Below are positions 8,701 through 17,840 of a stretch of 64,000 nucleotides of DNA, piece by piece. The notes beneath the pieces are model-generated. The model was not told the DNA's origin. It made no database searches and saw only the letters and a list, made by a program, of their open reading frames with translations. A program made the position numbers and the translations under genes. Origin of the DNA: JBDIAG01 sp047974565. GTDB lineage: Bacteria; Actinomycetota; Actinomycetes; Actinomycetales; CAWJMD01. The stretch is taken from assembly GCA_047974565.1 (NCBI GenBank), contig JBKECN010000096.1, positions 1 through 64,000 on the forward strand, in the 5' to 3' direction. The first letter of the stretch is position 1, and each line of letters opens with the position of its first letter.

Positions 8701-9428
8701 ACCGCCACCGCCATGGCCCGCGACCGGCCGACACCGGCATGCGTGGGCTGGCTAGCCTCGATCAGCGTGCGCAACTTGGCCAGTGCGCGCGCGCGGGTCG
8801 GCCCGATCGAACCGATCGGCATCCCGGTGCGCCGGGATATCTCCTCATAGCTCGGAGGGACGTCGGTGACCAGCATCCGCATCAGGTCGCGCTGACGCGC
8901 CGGCAACCTGCTGATCGCCGTGTGCACGGCTTCGGCCTGGTCCTGTCGCACCACGGTGTCCTCCACAGGCTCGACCACAGGTTTGTCATGCCCCTCCAGC
9001 ATGGCGTCCTCGGTGCTCACCTCACGCAGTTGCGCCTGCCGCGTCCGCCAGGCCTCTCGCTGGGCGACCGTCATCAGCCACCCGCCGAGGTGCTCGGGCT
9101 CACGAATCGCCCAGGCACGTTCGGAGAAGCGCAGCCAGGTGGTCTGGACCACGTCCGCTCCCGTGGTGGGTGGCAGGCCGCAGCGCCGGGTCACCGCCCA
9201 GATCATCGTCTCGTACCGGCGCACGATCTCGGTCCAGGCGGTCTCGTCGCCGTCCACCGCGCGCTGGACGAGTGTGGTCACCGACTCCTCGGCGAGACCC
9301 CGATGCTGGACGTTCCCGTGCTGGACGTTCCCGTGCTGGACGGTGGGCCCGGACCTGCGCCAGCGTCCCTGGCTGGGCGATGTGGTTGCCGGGTGAGGTC
9401 GCGCGGCGATGCTCGCTGTCGTTGACAT
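8697..9428 (-). CDS. ECF-type sigma-70 family factor
   Basis: A 243-residue sigma factor with region 2 (DETAWTEIVRRYETMIWAV, DVVQTTWLRF) and region 4 (LPARQRDLMRMLV, YEEISRRTGMPIGSIGPTRARAL), and no sigma-1 or sigma-3 domains, so it belongs to the extracytoplasmic-function group. The first 45 residues are low-complexity, including two perfect 15-bp repeats that encode QHGNV. It is the first gene of a block with 4-nt overlaps to the unknown barrel-like protein and, through that, to the DyP peroxidase. That suggests it is autoregulated and drives the oxidase operon. No anti-sigma gene is adjacent, which is unusual for an ECF operon. The start is the ATG at 9428 with a moderate AGGGGAT upstream. 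Confidence 0.85.
   Translation of the reverse strand: MSTTASIAARPHPATTSPSQGRWRRSGPTVQHGNVQHGNVQHRGLAEESVTTLVQRAVDGDETAWTEIVRRYETMIWAVTRRCGLPPTTGADVVQTTWLRFSERAWAIREPEHLGGWLMTVAQREAWRTRQAQLREVSTEDAMLEGHDKPVVEPVEDTVVRQDQAEAVHTAISRLPARQRDLMRMLVTDVPPSYEEISRRTGMPIGSIGPTRARALAKLRTLIEASQPTHAGVGRSRAMAVAV
9306..9350 (-). repeat. 15-bp repeat in sigma factor N-terminus
   Basis: CTGGACGTTCCCGTG occurs twice in tandem (9306-9320 and 9321-9335), followed by a degenerate third copy (9336-9350). On the minus strand it encodes repeated QHGNV. It is in frame and confined to the non-conserved N-terminal extension. Confidence 0.85.
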
Positions 9429-9811
9429 GTCCTATCCCCTGCTCCTGTGCATATGTGACCCCGAGCCGTCATGGCGTGTCGTCCCGGCCCCGACGCGGGG
9501 TGGGGCGCTGTGGTGTGATGCCATGGATTCAGCCTTCAATCACCGCGTCAGCCAGGCGTCATCGGGGCGCTCAGGGGCGGGTGAGGTCCGGTCCACCCGT
9601 TCCTCCTGCGCACGCGGGTGCCAGGTTGACCGCACGCCGGATCGCCTTGAGCATCTCGGCGACGTCCCCACGTGACGGTGAAGTCCCCACGCGATGGCGG
9701 GGGTGCACCGACGCGCTCGCCCCCTCCCGACAGGTCACGTCCCGGACTCATCAAGCCCGCCGGGGCGTGTGATGGACGAGAATGTCCGCGCCTGCGGTTA
9801 GCCTGCCGAAC
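9429..9811. promoter_or_regulatory. Divergent intergenic region, sigma factor / ftsK
   Basis: 383 nt between the divergent starts of the sigma factor and ftsK. On the ftsK side TAGCCT (9799-9804) lies 7 nt before the ATG at 9812, the spacing expected for a leaderless transcript. No convincing promoter could be assigned to the sigma factor, and no RNA gene or repeat was seen. Confidence 0.5.
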
Positions 9812-12800
9812 ATGGCGACCGGTACGACTTCCCCCGTACGCCGGTCCGACCAGCCAGCCGACAGTGGCCCGATCCGGGCTTCTGCGCGCTCTCGGTCGGG
9901 TCCGGCCACCTCCCGTGCCAGCACAGCGGGCAAAACCAAGAGCGGCGGTGCGCGTGCCGGCACGAAGGCCACCTCCACAGGCCGGGCGAAGTCCGGTGGC
10001 AAGGCCGGCTCGCGCGCCGGGGCTGCCCGGTCGCAAGGCCCCGGCCCGGTTGCCCGGGCACTCAGGGGGCTCTATCTCGGGGTGGCACGGCTGATCGGTG
10101 GCGGGGCCCGCAGCGTCGGCAGCGGGGTGGCCGACGTCGACCCCGCGCTGCGACGCGACGGCGTCGGCTTCGCACTCATCGCCGCCGCCATCGTCGTGGC
10201 AGCCGTCGAGTGGTGGGGAGTCTCCGGACGGTTCGGGCAGGTCGTGCATGCCATCGTCGCCGGCACCTTCGGGCTCGTGGGCTTCGCCTTGCCCATCGTG
10301 CTGCTCGCGTTCGGCCTGCGGGTGATGCGCCATCCCGACGCCCAGCAGGCCACCAACCGGATGATGATCGGCACCGCCGGTCTCACCCTGTCGGCCACCG
10401 GACTCACCCACATCTGGTACGGATCGGCGTCGCCGAGCGATGGCGCGAGCGCCATGCAGTCCGGTGGCGGAGTGATCGGGTGGCTCGTCTCGGCACCGCT
10501 GGTCACCGGGGTCACGGTGTGGGCAGCGATGCCGATCCTGTTGCTGCTCGGCTTCTTCTCGGTGCTGGTGATCACCGCCACCCCCGTGCACGCCATTCCG
10601 GACCGGGTGATCGGTGGGTTCCGCCGGCTGACCGGGCACGTCGAGCCCGCCGAGGACAAGGCCGCCGAGGCCGGATCCGGCAAGGGCGCCTCGGGCGCGG
10701 CCGGTCGGGGTGGATCGGGCACGTCATCCCGGGGTGCTGCCGCGCGCGTCGGCGAGCCCAGCGGCCGTCGGGGCCGGGCATCCGGCACCCGAACCGGCGA
10801 TCCGAGCGAGCCGCTGGACGGGGATGAGGCCTTCGAACAATCCGTGGACGTCGAGCCCCGACACCGCCTGCGAGAACTGTTCAACAAACGCAAGGACCAG
10901 GCCAAGGCCACCGGTGCCGGGGCGGATGCTCGGGCAGAGTCGGACAAGCCCGACGCCGCCGGGGCGTCCGCGCGACCGGCTGGCTCGGCCCCCGGTGCCG
11001 CCGGCAGCCGACCTGCGGGGGCAGTCGCCGCCGGCCGGGCGGTCACCGGGCCGGACACCGCCCGCACCTCGTCCTCCCAGAGCTCCCCCGTGGGGGAGCC
11101 GACAGGTCCGGGGGCAGCGGCGGGGTCCGATCAGGGGCGGGCCGGTAAGAGCGCGGCGGCGTCCGCAGCCCGCCCCGGTGAGAAGGCCGAGTTGGTTGCG
11201 CCGCCGACTCAACCGTTGCCCGCTCGGGTGGAGCAACTGGAGTTGGCCGGCGACGTCGTGTACTCGCTGCCGGCCAACGACGTGCTGGTGGAGGGCCCAC
11301 CGCATCGCACCCGGTCGGCCGCCAACGACCGCGTCGTCGAGGCCCTGACGGGCGTCCTGGACTCCTTCGTCATCGTCGCCCAGGTCACCGGATTCACCCG
11401 GGGTCCCACGGTCACCCGCTACGAGGTCGAACTCGGGGTGGGCGTCAAGGTCGAGCGGGTCACTGCACTGAGCAAGAACATCGCCTACGCGGTGGCCAGC
11501 GCGGACGTACGCATCCTGTCGCCCATTCCCGGCAAGTCCGCGATCGGAATCGAGATCCCGAACACCGACCGGGAGACGGTGTCTCTCGGTGACGTGCTGC
11601 GCAGCCAGACGGCCCGTCGTAACGATCACCCGATGCTGATGGGCGTCGGCAAGGACGTCGAGGGCGGGTACGTGGTGGCCAACCTGGCCAAGATGCCGCA
11701 CCTGCTCGTCGCCGGCGCCACCGGTGCCGGTAAATCGAGTTTCGTCAACTCGATGATCGTGTCCATCCTGATGCGGGCCACCCCCGATCAGGTGCGGATG
11801 GTGCTCGTGGACCCCAAGCGGGTCGAACTCACCGCGTACGACGGTATCCCGCACCTCATCACGCCGATCATCACCAACCCCAAGAAGGCTGCCGAGGCCC
11901 TGCAATGGGTGGTCAAGGAGATGGACCAGCGGTACGACGACCTGGCCACCTTCGGTTTCAAGCACCTGGACGACTTCAACAAGGCGGTGCGGGCGGGCAA
12001 GGTCAAGCCGCTGCCGGGGTCGGAGCGGGTGATCGCGCCGTACCCGTATCTGCTCGTCATCGTCGACGAGCTCGCCGACCTGATGATGGTGGCGCCACGA
12101 GACGTCGAGGACTCCATCGTCCGGATCACCCAGCTGGCCCGCGCGGCGGGCATCCATCTCGTGCTGGCCACCCAGCGTCCGTCGGTGGACGTGGTCACCG
12201 GTCTGATCAAGGCCAATGTCCCGTCCCGGATGGCCTTTGCCACATCCTCACTCGCGGACTCCCGAGTTGTCCTGGACCAGCCCGGCGCGGAGAAGCTCAT
12301 CGGGCAGGGCGACGCCCTCTTCCTGCCGATGGGCGCGTCCAAGACGATGCGCGTGCAGGGTGCCTGGGTCACCGAGTCCGAGGTGCACGACGTCGTCTCC
12401 CACGTCAAGAGCCAGCTCGAACCGACGTACCGCGAGGACGTGACGGCCACCGCCGCCAAGCGTCAGATCGACGACGACATCGGCGACGACCTCGACCTGC
12501 TCATGCAGGCAACCGAACTCGTGGTCACCACCCAGTTCGGCTCGACCTCGATGTTGCAGCGCAAACTGCGGGTCGGCTTCGCCAAGGCCGGCCGGCTGAT
12601 GGACCTGCTCGAGTCGCGCGGCGTAGTCGGCCCATCCGAGGGCTCCAAGGCCCGCGACGTGCTGGTCAAGCCCGACGACCTGGCCGGGACTCTGGCCTTG
12701 CTCCGAGGAGACCCGGCCCCCGAGTCGCCGGACGTGGACGCTCCCGTAGAGGTGGATGACCTGTATGCCGACGATCCGGTGGAACAGGCGTACGCCGGTG

Positions 12801-12850
12801 CCGAGGAGGGCGAGGGCGACGAGGACGCCTGGCAGTTGACCGACCGGTAA
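9812..12850 (+). CDS. ftsK: DNA translocase FtsK/SpoIIIE
   Basis: A 1012-residue septal DNA pump that clears chromosome ends from the division site. A basic, Ala/Gly/Ser-rich N-terminus leads to a membrane domain with about four helices (roughly 110-245) and a long low-complexity linker. The RecA-like motor follows, with Walker A GATGAGKS at 635-642 and Walker B LLVIVDELADL, and the C-terminal gamma winged helix (SMLQRKLRVGFAKAGRLMD). The ATG at 9812 is chosen because it sits 7 nt after TAGCCT; a start at 9782 would add 10 residues. It runs convergently into a small membrane-protein gene 37 nt downstream. Confidence 0.95.
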   Translation: MATGTTSPVRRSDQPADSGPIRASARSRSGPATSRASTAGKTKSGGARAGTKATSTGRAKSGGKAGSRAGAARSQGPGPVARALRGLYLGVARLIGGGARSVGSGVADVDPALRRDGVGFALIAAAIVVAAVEWWGVSGRFGQVVHAIVAGTFGLVGFALPIVLLAFGLRVMRHPDAQQATNRMMIGTAGLTLSATGLTHIWYGSASPSDGASAMQSGGGVIGWLVSAPLVTGVTVWAAMPILLLLGFFSVLVITATPVHAIPDRVIGGFRRLTGHVEPAEDKAAEAGSGKGASGAAGRGGSGTSSRGAAARVGEPSGRRGRASGTRTGDPSEPLDGDEAFEQSVDVEPRHRLRELFNKRKDQAKATGAGADARAESDKPDAAGASARPAGSAPGAAGSRPAGAVAAGRAVTGPDTARTSSSQSSPVGEPTGPGAAAGSDQGRAGKSAAASAARPGEKAELVAPPTQPLPARVEQLELAGDVVYSLPANDVLVEGPPHRTRSAANDRVVEALTGVLDSFVIVAQVTGFTRGPTVTRYEVELGVGVKVERVTALSKNIAYAVASADVRILSPIPGKSAIGIEIPNTDRETVSLGDVLRSQTARRNDHPMLMGVGKDVEGGYVVANLAKMPHLLVAGATGAGKSSFVNSMIVSILMRATPDQVRMVLVDPKRVELTAYDGIPHLITPIITNPKKAAEALQWVVKEMDQRYDDLATFGFKHLDDFNKAVRAGKVKPLPGSERVIAPYPYLLVIVDELADLMMVAPRDVEDSIVRITQLARAAGIHLVLATQRPSVDVVTGLIKANVPSRMAFATSSLADSRVVLDQPGAEKLIGQGDALFLPMGASKTMRVQGAWVTESEVHDVVSHVKSQLEPTYREDVTATAAKRQIDDDIGDDLDLLMQATELVVTTQFGSTSMLQRKLRVGFAKAGRLMDLLESRGVVGPSEGSKARDVLVKPDDLAGTLALLRGDPAPESPDVDAPVEVDDLYADDPVEQAYAGAEEGEGDEDAWQLTDR

Positions 12851-12887
12851 TCCCCGGGTTGCGAGGTCAGTAGCTGCGGGTTCGAGG

Positions 12888-13370
12888 TCAGCCAGGCCGC
12901 TGCGGCCGGTGGCGGCGGGGGAGCCCGGTGGGATATCCACCCGCCGCCAGGCCGGCCTGCCGCTCGAACACGTTTGCCGTGCCCAGGTTTCCGGTTCGGT
13001 ACCACGACCAGGCGAGCGCGAGCAGGTAGCTGGGCAGGAAGGCCGGGCCCAGCGCGGCCCACTGCCACGCGTGAACGTCCTCGTGGTCCAGCATCTGGTC
13101 CGGTAGCGGCACCCCGCCTCGCTGCCCGGGCCCGGCGCGGTCGGCGCCGACGAACTGACGCCGGGTGAGCACGACATTGCCGACCGTGAACGCCACTCCC
13201 GTGGGAAAGGGCCACCGATAGCCCTCGGCAAGGAGAAGCCTGCGGGGGCCGCGACGGATCGTCGCCCCGCCGATCGCCGCGAGCAGCAGACCCACCGGAG
13301 TGGACAGGTTCGTCGTGTTGACCAGGGCACGCAGGCGACTCCTGGCGCGGGCACCGGGGGACGGCCTCAT
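12888..13370 (-). CDS. Small protein with HExxH motif, unknown function
   Basis: A 160-residue protein with a basic N-terminus, a hydrophobic segment at about 23-36, and HEDVH at 96-100 followed by AWQW and a second hydrophobic stretch (about 108-124). HEDVH fits the zincin HExxH signature. Glu136 in NVFERQAG, 36 residues later, is a possible third ligand, as in gluzincins. It is far shorter than most membrane proteases and no named family was recognised. It is convergent with ftsK and divergent from the permease gene, with starts 38 nt apart. A metal-binding role is inference; the motif could be structural. Confidence 0.7.
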   Translation of the reverse strand: MRPSPGARARSRLRALVNTTNLSTPVGLLLAAIGGATIRRGPRRLLLAEGYRWPFPTGVAFTVGNVVLTRRQFVGADRAGPGQRGGVPLPDQMLDHEDVHAWQWAALGPAFLPSYLLALAWSWYRTGNLGTANVFERQAGLAAGGYPTGLPRRHRPQRPG

Positions 13371-13408
13371 CGTCCTATTCTCCGGTGCCAGCGGTAGGCT
13401 CGCCAACC

Positions 13409-14659
13409 ATGAGCAAGCGCGCATCTCGCACCGGTTCTCGGCGCGAATCCGGCCACAACACGGCCGACTCTGACAGTGAGATCGAGGCGACCGGAGCAGG
13501 CGCGAAGGCCGGTGGTCGAGCCCCTGACGAGCCGGCAGCCGCCGGCTCGGGGAACACCCGCGGCCCAAGCGCGAAATCGGGAGCCGCAGTGGCCGCCAAG
13601 ACTGGTGACGGCGGGCGATCCCAGGCGCCTCGACCCGTCCTGTCGTCCACCATGGCGACCGCCTTGGGCGTCGCCGCGGTGTGCATCATCCTGGCCGGGG
13701 TCAAGGAGATCTCCTCGCTGCTCGGGCCGGTGATCCTGGCCGTCATCCTGGTCATCACGGTCTTCCCGGTGAACACCTGGCTGCGGTCCAAGGGTGTTCC
13801 CGGTTGGCTGGCAAGCGGATTCACCGTGCTGTCGCTGGTTCTGGTGCTCACCGTGATAAGCGGTGCGCTTGCGCTGGCCCTCGCCCAGCTCATCAACACG
13901 CTGCCGTCCTATGCGGGAACCTGGGAGAACCTCTACCAGCAAGGCATCCAGCTGCTGGCCAGGGCCGGCGTGACCCCAGACCAGATTCAGACCGCGCTGC
14001 GCAGCATCGACCCGCAGTCGCTGTTCAGTTACGGCCAGCGCTTTCTTTCCAGTCTGTCGGGCTTCGGTTCGTTCATCACCGTGCTGCTGGTGTCCATGCT
14101 CTTCATGGCCCTGGACGCCGCGGACATGCCGCGGCGCTTCGAGAAGATGCGTTCGACCAAGCCGAATCTCGTGGAATCGCTGCGTGCCTTCGCCTTCCGG
14201 GTACGCAGGTACTGGGTGGTGTCGACGGTGTTCGGTCTCATCGTGGCGGTGATCGACGGGATCGCCCTGTACTGGCTCAGCGTCCCGATGGCGGTGACCT
14301 TCGCGATCCTCGCCTTCGTCACCAACTACATCCCGAACGTGGGCTTCGTCATCGGCTTGGTGCCGGCCGCGTTGATGGCCTTGCTGGACGAGGGCCCGGG
14401 CACGGCACTGTGGGTGGTGGTCTGGTACTGCGTCATCAATTTTGTCGTTCAGACCCTCATTCAGCCGCGGTACACCGGGGACGCGGTCGGGTTGTCGCCG
14501 ACCCTGACCTTCCTGTCATTGCTGTTCTGGGCGTGGGTGCTGGGCCCGCTGGGTGCTCTGCTCGCCGTCCCGATGACCCTGTTCCTCAAAGCGATCTTCG
14601 TCGACGGGGATCCCCAGGCCCGATGGTTCAACGCCTTCATCTCCGACACCGGCGAGTGA
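13409..14659 (+). CDS. AI-2E family transporter (permease)
   Basis: A 416-residue integral membrane protein with about 75 polar N-terminal residues and then seven to eight hydrophobic segments. The conserved C-terminal half is typical of the AI-2E/TqsA/YdiK family (TNYIPNVGFVIGLVPAAL, GLSPTLTFLSLLFWAWVLGPLGALLAVPMTL). Family members export small molecules or exchange sodium and protons; this sequence does not tell which. The ATG at 13409 lies 8 nt after TAGGCT, so a leaderless message is likely. It is followed by the cardiolipin synthase gene on the same strand. Confidence 0.88.
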   Translation: MSKRASRTGSRRESGHNTADSDSEIEATGAGAKAGGRAPDEPAAAGSGNTRGPSAKSGAAVAAKTGDGGRSQAPRPVLSSTMATALGVAAVCIILAGVKEISSLLGPVILAVILVITVFPVNTWLRSKGVPGWLASGFTVLSLVLVLTVISGALALALAQLINTLPSYAGTWENLYQQGIQLLARAGVTPDQIQTALRSIDPQSLFSYGQRFLSSLSGFGSFITVLLVSMLFMALDAADMPRRFEKMRSTKPNLVESLRAFAFRVRRYWVVSTVFGLIVAVIDGIALYWLSVPMAVTFAILAFVTNYIPNVGFVIGLVPAALMALLDEGPGTALWVVVWYCVINFVVQTLIQPRYTGDAVGLSPTLTFLSLLFWAWVLGPLGALLAVPMTLFLKAIFVDGDPQARWFNAFISDTGE

Positions 14660-14813
14660 GCAGCCCGAGCGGGGTCGAGACGGCGAAGGGGTAGTCCCGC
14701 TGGGCACCGGCTCCCGGTGGGTCGGCGCACCCCCGCGACCGATGCGCCGTGGGGTTGCCCGGCGGACACCCCGCGGTCTCACGGCAGTGATCGGCGGATG
14801 GGAGAATGGGCGA

Positions 14814-16058
14814 ATGCGACGTGTCCGCCCCGCCGAGGTGCTGAAGTGGGCCGGAATGGCGGTGGGGGGAGTGGCGGCCACCCAGGCCGGCGTCGCCAGC
14901 GCCGTCCTGGCGATCGACTCGATGCGCAAGAAGCGTGAGGTCGACGTCGCCCAGCTGTCGTACACGCCGCCGTGGTCCACCACCGCCGCCAACAGCGTCC
15001 TGACCACGTACACCTACGGTGCCGACCTCTACGCCGACATGCTGGCGTCCATCGACGAGGCTCGCGAGGAGATCTTCCTTGAGACGTTCATCTGGAAGGA
15101 CGATCTCATCGGGCAGCAGTTCAAGGCTGCGATCACCGCGGCCGCGGACCGGGGCGTCAGGGTGTTCGTGGTGTACGACGGCTGGGCCAATCTCGTCGTG
15201 CCCCGACGGTTCAAGCGGTTCGCCCAGCCCATCCATGTGCTGCGCTTCCCAGTGGTCCGCCCGGGAATCGTCACGCTCAACCTGCGGGACTCCGGTCGGG
15301 ATCACCGCAAACTGCTCGTCGTGGACCGCCAGGTCGGGTATGTCGGTGGCTATAACATCGGCTCGCTGTATGCCACCCAATGGCGAGACACCCACCTGCG
15401 GCTGGAAGGGCCTGCGGTGTGGGAGTTGTCGAATGCCTTCGTCGATTTCTGGAACCACTACCGAAAGCCGCACCAGCCGACCCTGGACGACTACGGCACT
15501 CCGCAGTGGGATCCGCGGATCGAGGCTCACCTCAACGCGCCCAGCCACCTGCTCTACCCGGTCCGGGGCATGTACCTGGACGCGATAAACCGGGCCAGCA
15601 AGCGGATCTGGATCACCCAGGGTTATTTCATCCCGGACGGCGACCTGCTCACCGCCTTGAAGACCTCGGCGTTACGTGGCATCGACGTGCGGGTGATCAT
15701 GCCCGCCGATTCCAACCACGTCATCGCCGACTGGTTGGCCCGGGGCTACTTCACCGAGTTGCTCACCGCGGGCGTCCGGCTCTTCCGCTATCGCGACGCG
15801 ATGGTGCACGCCAAGACCATCACCGTTGATGGTCAATGGTGTTCGGTGGGGACGGCGAACATCGACCGGCTCTCGCTTCGGGGCAACTTCGAGGTGAACC
15901 TCGGCATCTACGACGCCGCGCAGGCAGAACACCTCGAACGGGTCTTCACGGCCGATCTGGAGAACTGTCACGAGCTGACCCTGGACCAGTGGCGCACTCG
16001 CGGCCCGATCATGCGGCTCACCGAGCGGGTCCTGGCCCCGTTGCACCCACTCTTCTGA
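14814..16058 (+). CDS. cls: Cardiolipin synthase-like phospholipase D family protein
   Basis: A 414-residue enzyme with two phospholipase D active sites: HxKxxxxD at His164/Lys166/Asp171 (DHRKLLVVDRQVGYVGGYNIG) and at His332/Lys334/Asp339 (HAKTITVDGQWCSVGTANID). One hydrophobic segment near residues 13-35 should anchor it to the membrane. The usual reaction joins two phosphatidylglycerols, or PG and CDP-diacylglycerol, to make cardiolipin. PgsA, which makes the PG precursor, is encoded two genes downstream, supporting a phospholipid role. The ATG at 14814 is preceded by GGGAG, and also by GAGAAT 6 nt upstream. Confidence 0.88.
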   Translation: MRRVRPAEVLKWAGMAVGGVAATQAGVASAVLAIDSMRKKREVDVAQLSYTPPWSTTAANSVLTTYTYGADLYADMLASIDEAREEIFLETFIWKDDLIGQQFKAAITAAADRGVRVFVVYDGWANLVVPRRFKRFAQPIHVLRFPVVRPGIVTLNLRDSGRDHRKLLVVDRQVGYVGGYNIGSLYATQWRDTHLRLEGPAVWELSNAFVDFWNHYRKPHQPTLDDYGTPQWDPRIEAHLNAPSHLLYPVRGMYLDAINRASKRIWITQGYFIPDGDLLTALKTSALRGIDVRVIMPADSNHVIADWLARGYFTELLTAGVRLFRYRDAMVHAKTITVDGQWCSVGTANIDRLSLRGNFEVNLGIYDAAQAEHLERVFTADLENCHELTLDQWRTRGPIMRLTERVLAPLHPLF

Positions 16059-16203
16059 GCGCTGCCGGCCCGGTCGGTGAGGGGTTCTCGAGTCAGCGGA
16101 CCGCCGATCGCCAGTCCGGGGGCCTGGCAGCCATGGCTCGATCAGGCCAGGGTGTCTGGCAGTCCTGGGGTGATGACCAGGTGTCGGCCACTAGGGTTGA
16201 GGG

Positions 16204-17751
16204 GTGACAGCCACGCGCCGCCGGGTAGCCCTCGTGACCTTGGGTTGTGCCCGTAACGAGGTCGACTCCTCAGAACTGGCCGGGCGGCTGGCCGAGGTCG
16301 GCTGGGAGTTGGTCGATGACGCGGCCGCCGCCGAGGTGGCCGTGGTCAACACGTGTGGCTTCGTCGAGCAGGCCAAGAAGGACTCGGTCGACGCCTTGCT
16401 CGAGGCGGCCGATCTGAAGTCGGCCGGATCGCGCACCCAAGCCGTGGTCGCGGTGGGCTGTCTTGCCGAGAGATACGGTGTCGAGCTGGCCGAGTCGCTC
16501 CCGGAAGCGGACGCGGTGCTGGGCTTCGACTCCTACCCCGACCTCGCCCGGCACCTGGACGCAATCCTGGCCGGTGATCGCCCTGCCAGTCACGTGCCCA
16601 GGGATCGGCGCAGCCTGCTGCCCCTGTCGCCGGCCGCCCGGCCCAGCGCGTCACACCTGCCCACCCCCGGACACGGAGACCCGCGCGACCCGTACCGGTC
16701 GTGGCAGGCAGAGTCCGGTGCCGGAGTGTCCGATCGCCTGGCGCCGAGCCAGACCGCGCCGAGCCAGACCCCGCCCAGCCAGGGCGCTGCCGGATCGGCC
16801 CCCGACCTGGCTGCTGGCCTGGCCCCCGCTACCGGACCTCGGGTGGTTCGCCGGCTCCTGGACGGTCGGCCCTGGGCACCTCTCAAACTGGCCAGTGGGT
16901 GCGACCGTCGGTGCGCGTTCTGCGCAATCCCGGCCTTTCGGGGTTCCTTCCTCTCCCGGCCGCCGCAGGACGTGCTGGCCGAGGCCCGGTGGCTGGCGGA
17001 TCAGGGCATCTCGGAGTTGCTCCTGGTGAGCGAGAACTCCACCTCGTACGGCAAGGACCTGGGCGACCTGCGGGCGTTGGAGGGGCTGTTGGGTCGCCTG
17101 TCGGGAGTGGACGGTATCGAGCGAATCCGCGTGTCCTACCTGCAGCCCGCGGAGATCCGGCCCGGTCTCATCGAGGCGATCGCGGAGACCGACCGGGTGG
17201 CCGCCTACTTCGACATCTCCTTCCAGCACGCCTCCGCCGGGGTGCTGCGGCGGATGCGTCGCTTCGGCGACCGTCGGTCCTTCGCCGATCTCGTCGCCCG
17301 GGTCCGCGCGGCCGCACCACAGGCCGGTATTCGCTCGAATGTCATCGTCGGGTTCCCGGGCGAGACCGAGGCCGACCTGGCCGAGCTGCACGCCTTCCTG
17401 GAGGAAGCCCTGCTCGACGTGGTGGGAGTGTTCGGATACTCCGATGAGGACGGTACCGAGGCAGCCACCCTGGATGGGCACCTACCGCCAGAGGTGATCG
17501 CCCAACGGGTTCAGGCCACAACGGACCTCGTCGAGGCGCTGACCGATGAACGGGCCGCGGACCGCGTGGGCGAGCAGGTCACCGTGTTGGTGGAGGGCGC
17601 TGAGGACGGCAGGGCGGTGGGCCGCGCCGAGCACCAGGGCCCGGACGTCGATGGCGTCACCTATCTGCCCGGGGAGGTGCCGACCGGGCGGTTCGTCACC
17701 GCCGAGGTGACCGGCTCCGACGGGGTCGATCTGGAGGCGGTGCCGCGATGA
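16204..17751 (+). CDS. rimO: Ribosomal protein uS12 methylthiotransferase RimO
   Basis: A radical-SAM enzyme that methylthiolates an Asp of ribosomal protein S12. The N-terminal UPF0004 cluster ligands are Cys15, Cys51 and Cys86; the radical-SAM CxxxCxxC is Cys233, Cys237 and Cys240; a TRAM domain ends the protein. The 515 residues exceed the usual 440 or so because of a Pro/Ser-rich insert between the two cluster domains, part of which is a 15-bp repeat giving APSQT units. The GTG at 16204 is 6 nt after TAGGGT, so the transcript is probably leaderless. The stop overlaps an ATG (ATGA) of a small ORF leading to pgsA. Confidence 0.95.
   Translation: MTATRRRVALVTLGCARNEVDSSELAGRLAEVGWELVDDAAAAEVAVVNTCGFVEQAKKDSVDALLEAADLKSAGSRTQAVVAVGCLAERYGVELAESLPEADAVLGFDSYPDLARHLDAILAGDRPASHVPRDRRSLLPLSPAARPSASHLPTPGHGDPRDPYRSWQAESGAGVSDRLAPSQTAPSQTPPSQGAAGSAPDLAAGLAPATGPRVVRRLLDGRPWAPLKLASGCDRRCAFCAIPAFRGSFLSRPPQDVLAEARWLADQGISELLLVSENSTSYGKDLGDLRALEGLLGRLSGVDGIERIRVSYLQPAEIRPGLIEAIAETDRVAAYFDISFQHASAGVLRRMRRFGDRRSFADLVARVRAAAPQAGIRSNVIVGFPGETEADLAELHAFLEEALLDVVGVFGYSDEDGTEAATLDGHLPPEVIAQRVQATTDLVEALTDERAADRVGEQVTVLVEGAEDGRAVGRAEHQGPDVDGVTYLPGEVPTGRFVTAEVTGSDGVDLEAVPR
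16741..16785 (+). repeat. 15-bp in-frame repeat inside rimO linker
   Basis: GCGCCGAGCCAGACC occurs twice exactly (16741-16755 and 16756-16770), and a third unit is degenerate. It encodes repeated APSQT in the non-conserved linker of RimO. Confidence 0.85.
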
Positions 17752-17840
17752 GTTGCGCCAGGTCGGCATCGGGGTGGCAGGGGCTGCCGGATCGACACGC
17801 GATGCGCGTGTGCACCACTGAGGGGCGGTACCTCGCGTGA
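17748..17840 (+). CDS. Candidate 30-residue ORF bridging rimO and pgsA
   Basis: This short frame starts with an ATG that shares ATGA with the rimO stop and ends with a TGA that shares GTGA with the pgsA start, so it fills the 85-nt gap with 4-nt overlaps at both ends. GGAGG lies about 10 nt upstream, inside rimO. The 30-residue product begins MSCARSASGW and has two Cys but no recognisable motif. About 83 percent of codons end in G or C, compatible with a coding sequence but also with high-GC chance. It may act mainly as a relay for ribosomes travelling from rimO to pgsA. Existence as a protein is unproven. Confidence 0.4.
   Translation: MSCARSASGWQGLPDRHAMRVCTTEGRYLA

Noticed and set aside
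10724..12157. 477-codon minus-strand frame
   Set aside because: Antisense to the ftsK linker and motor domain; no motif.
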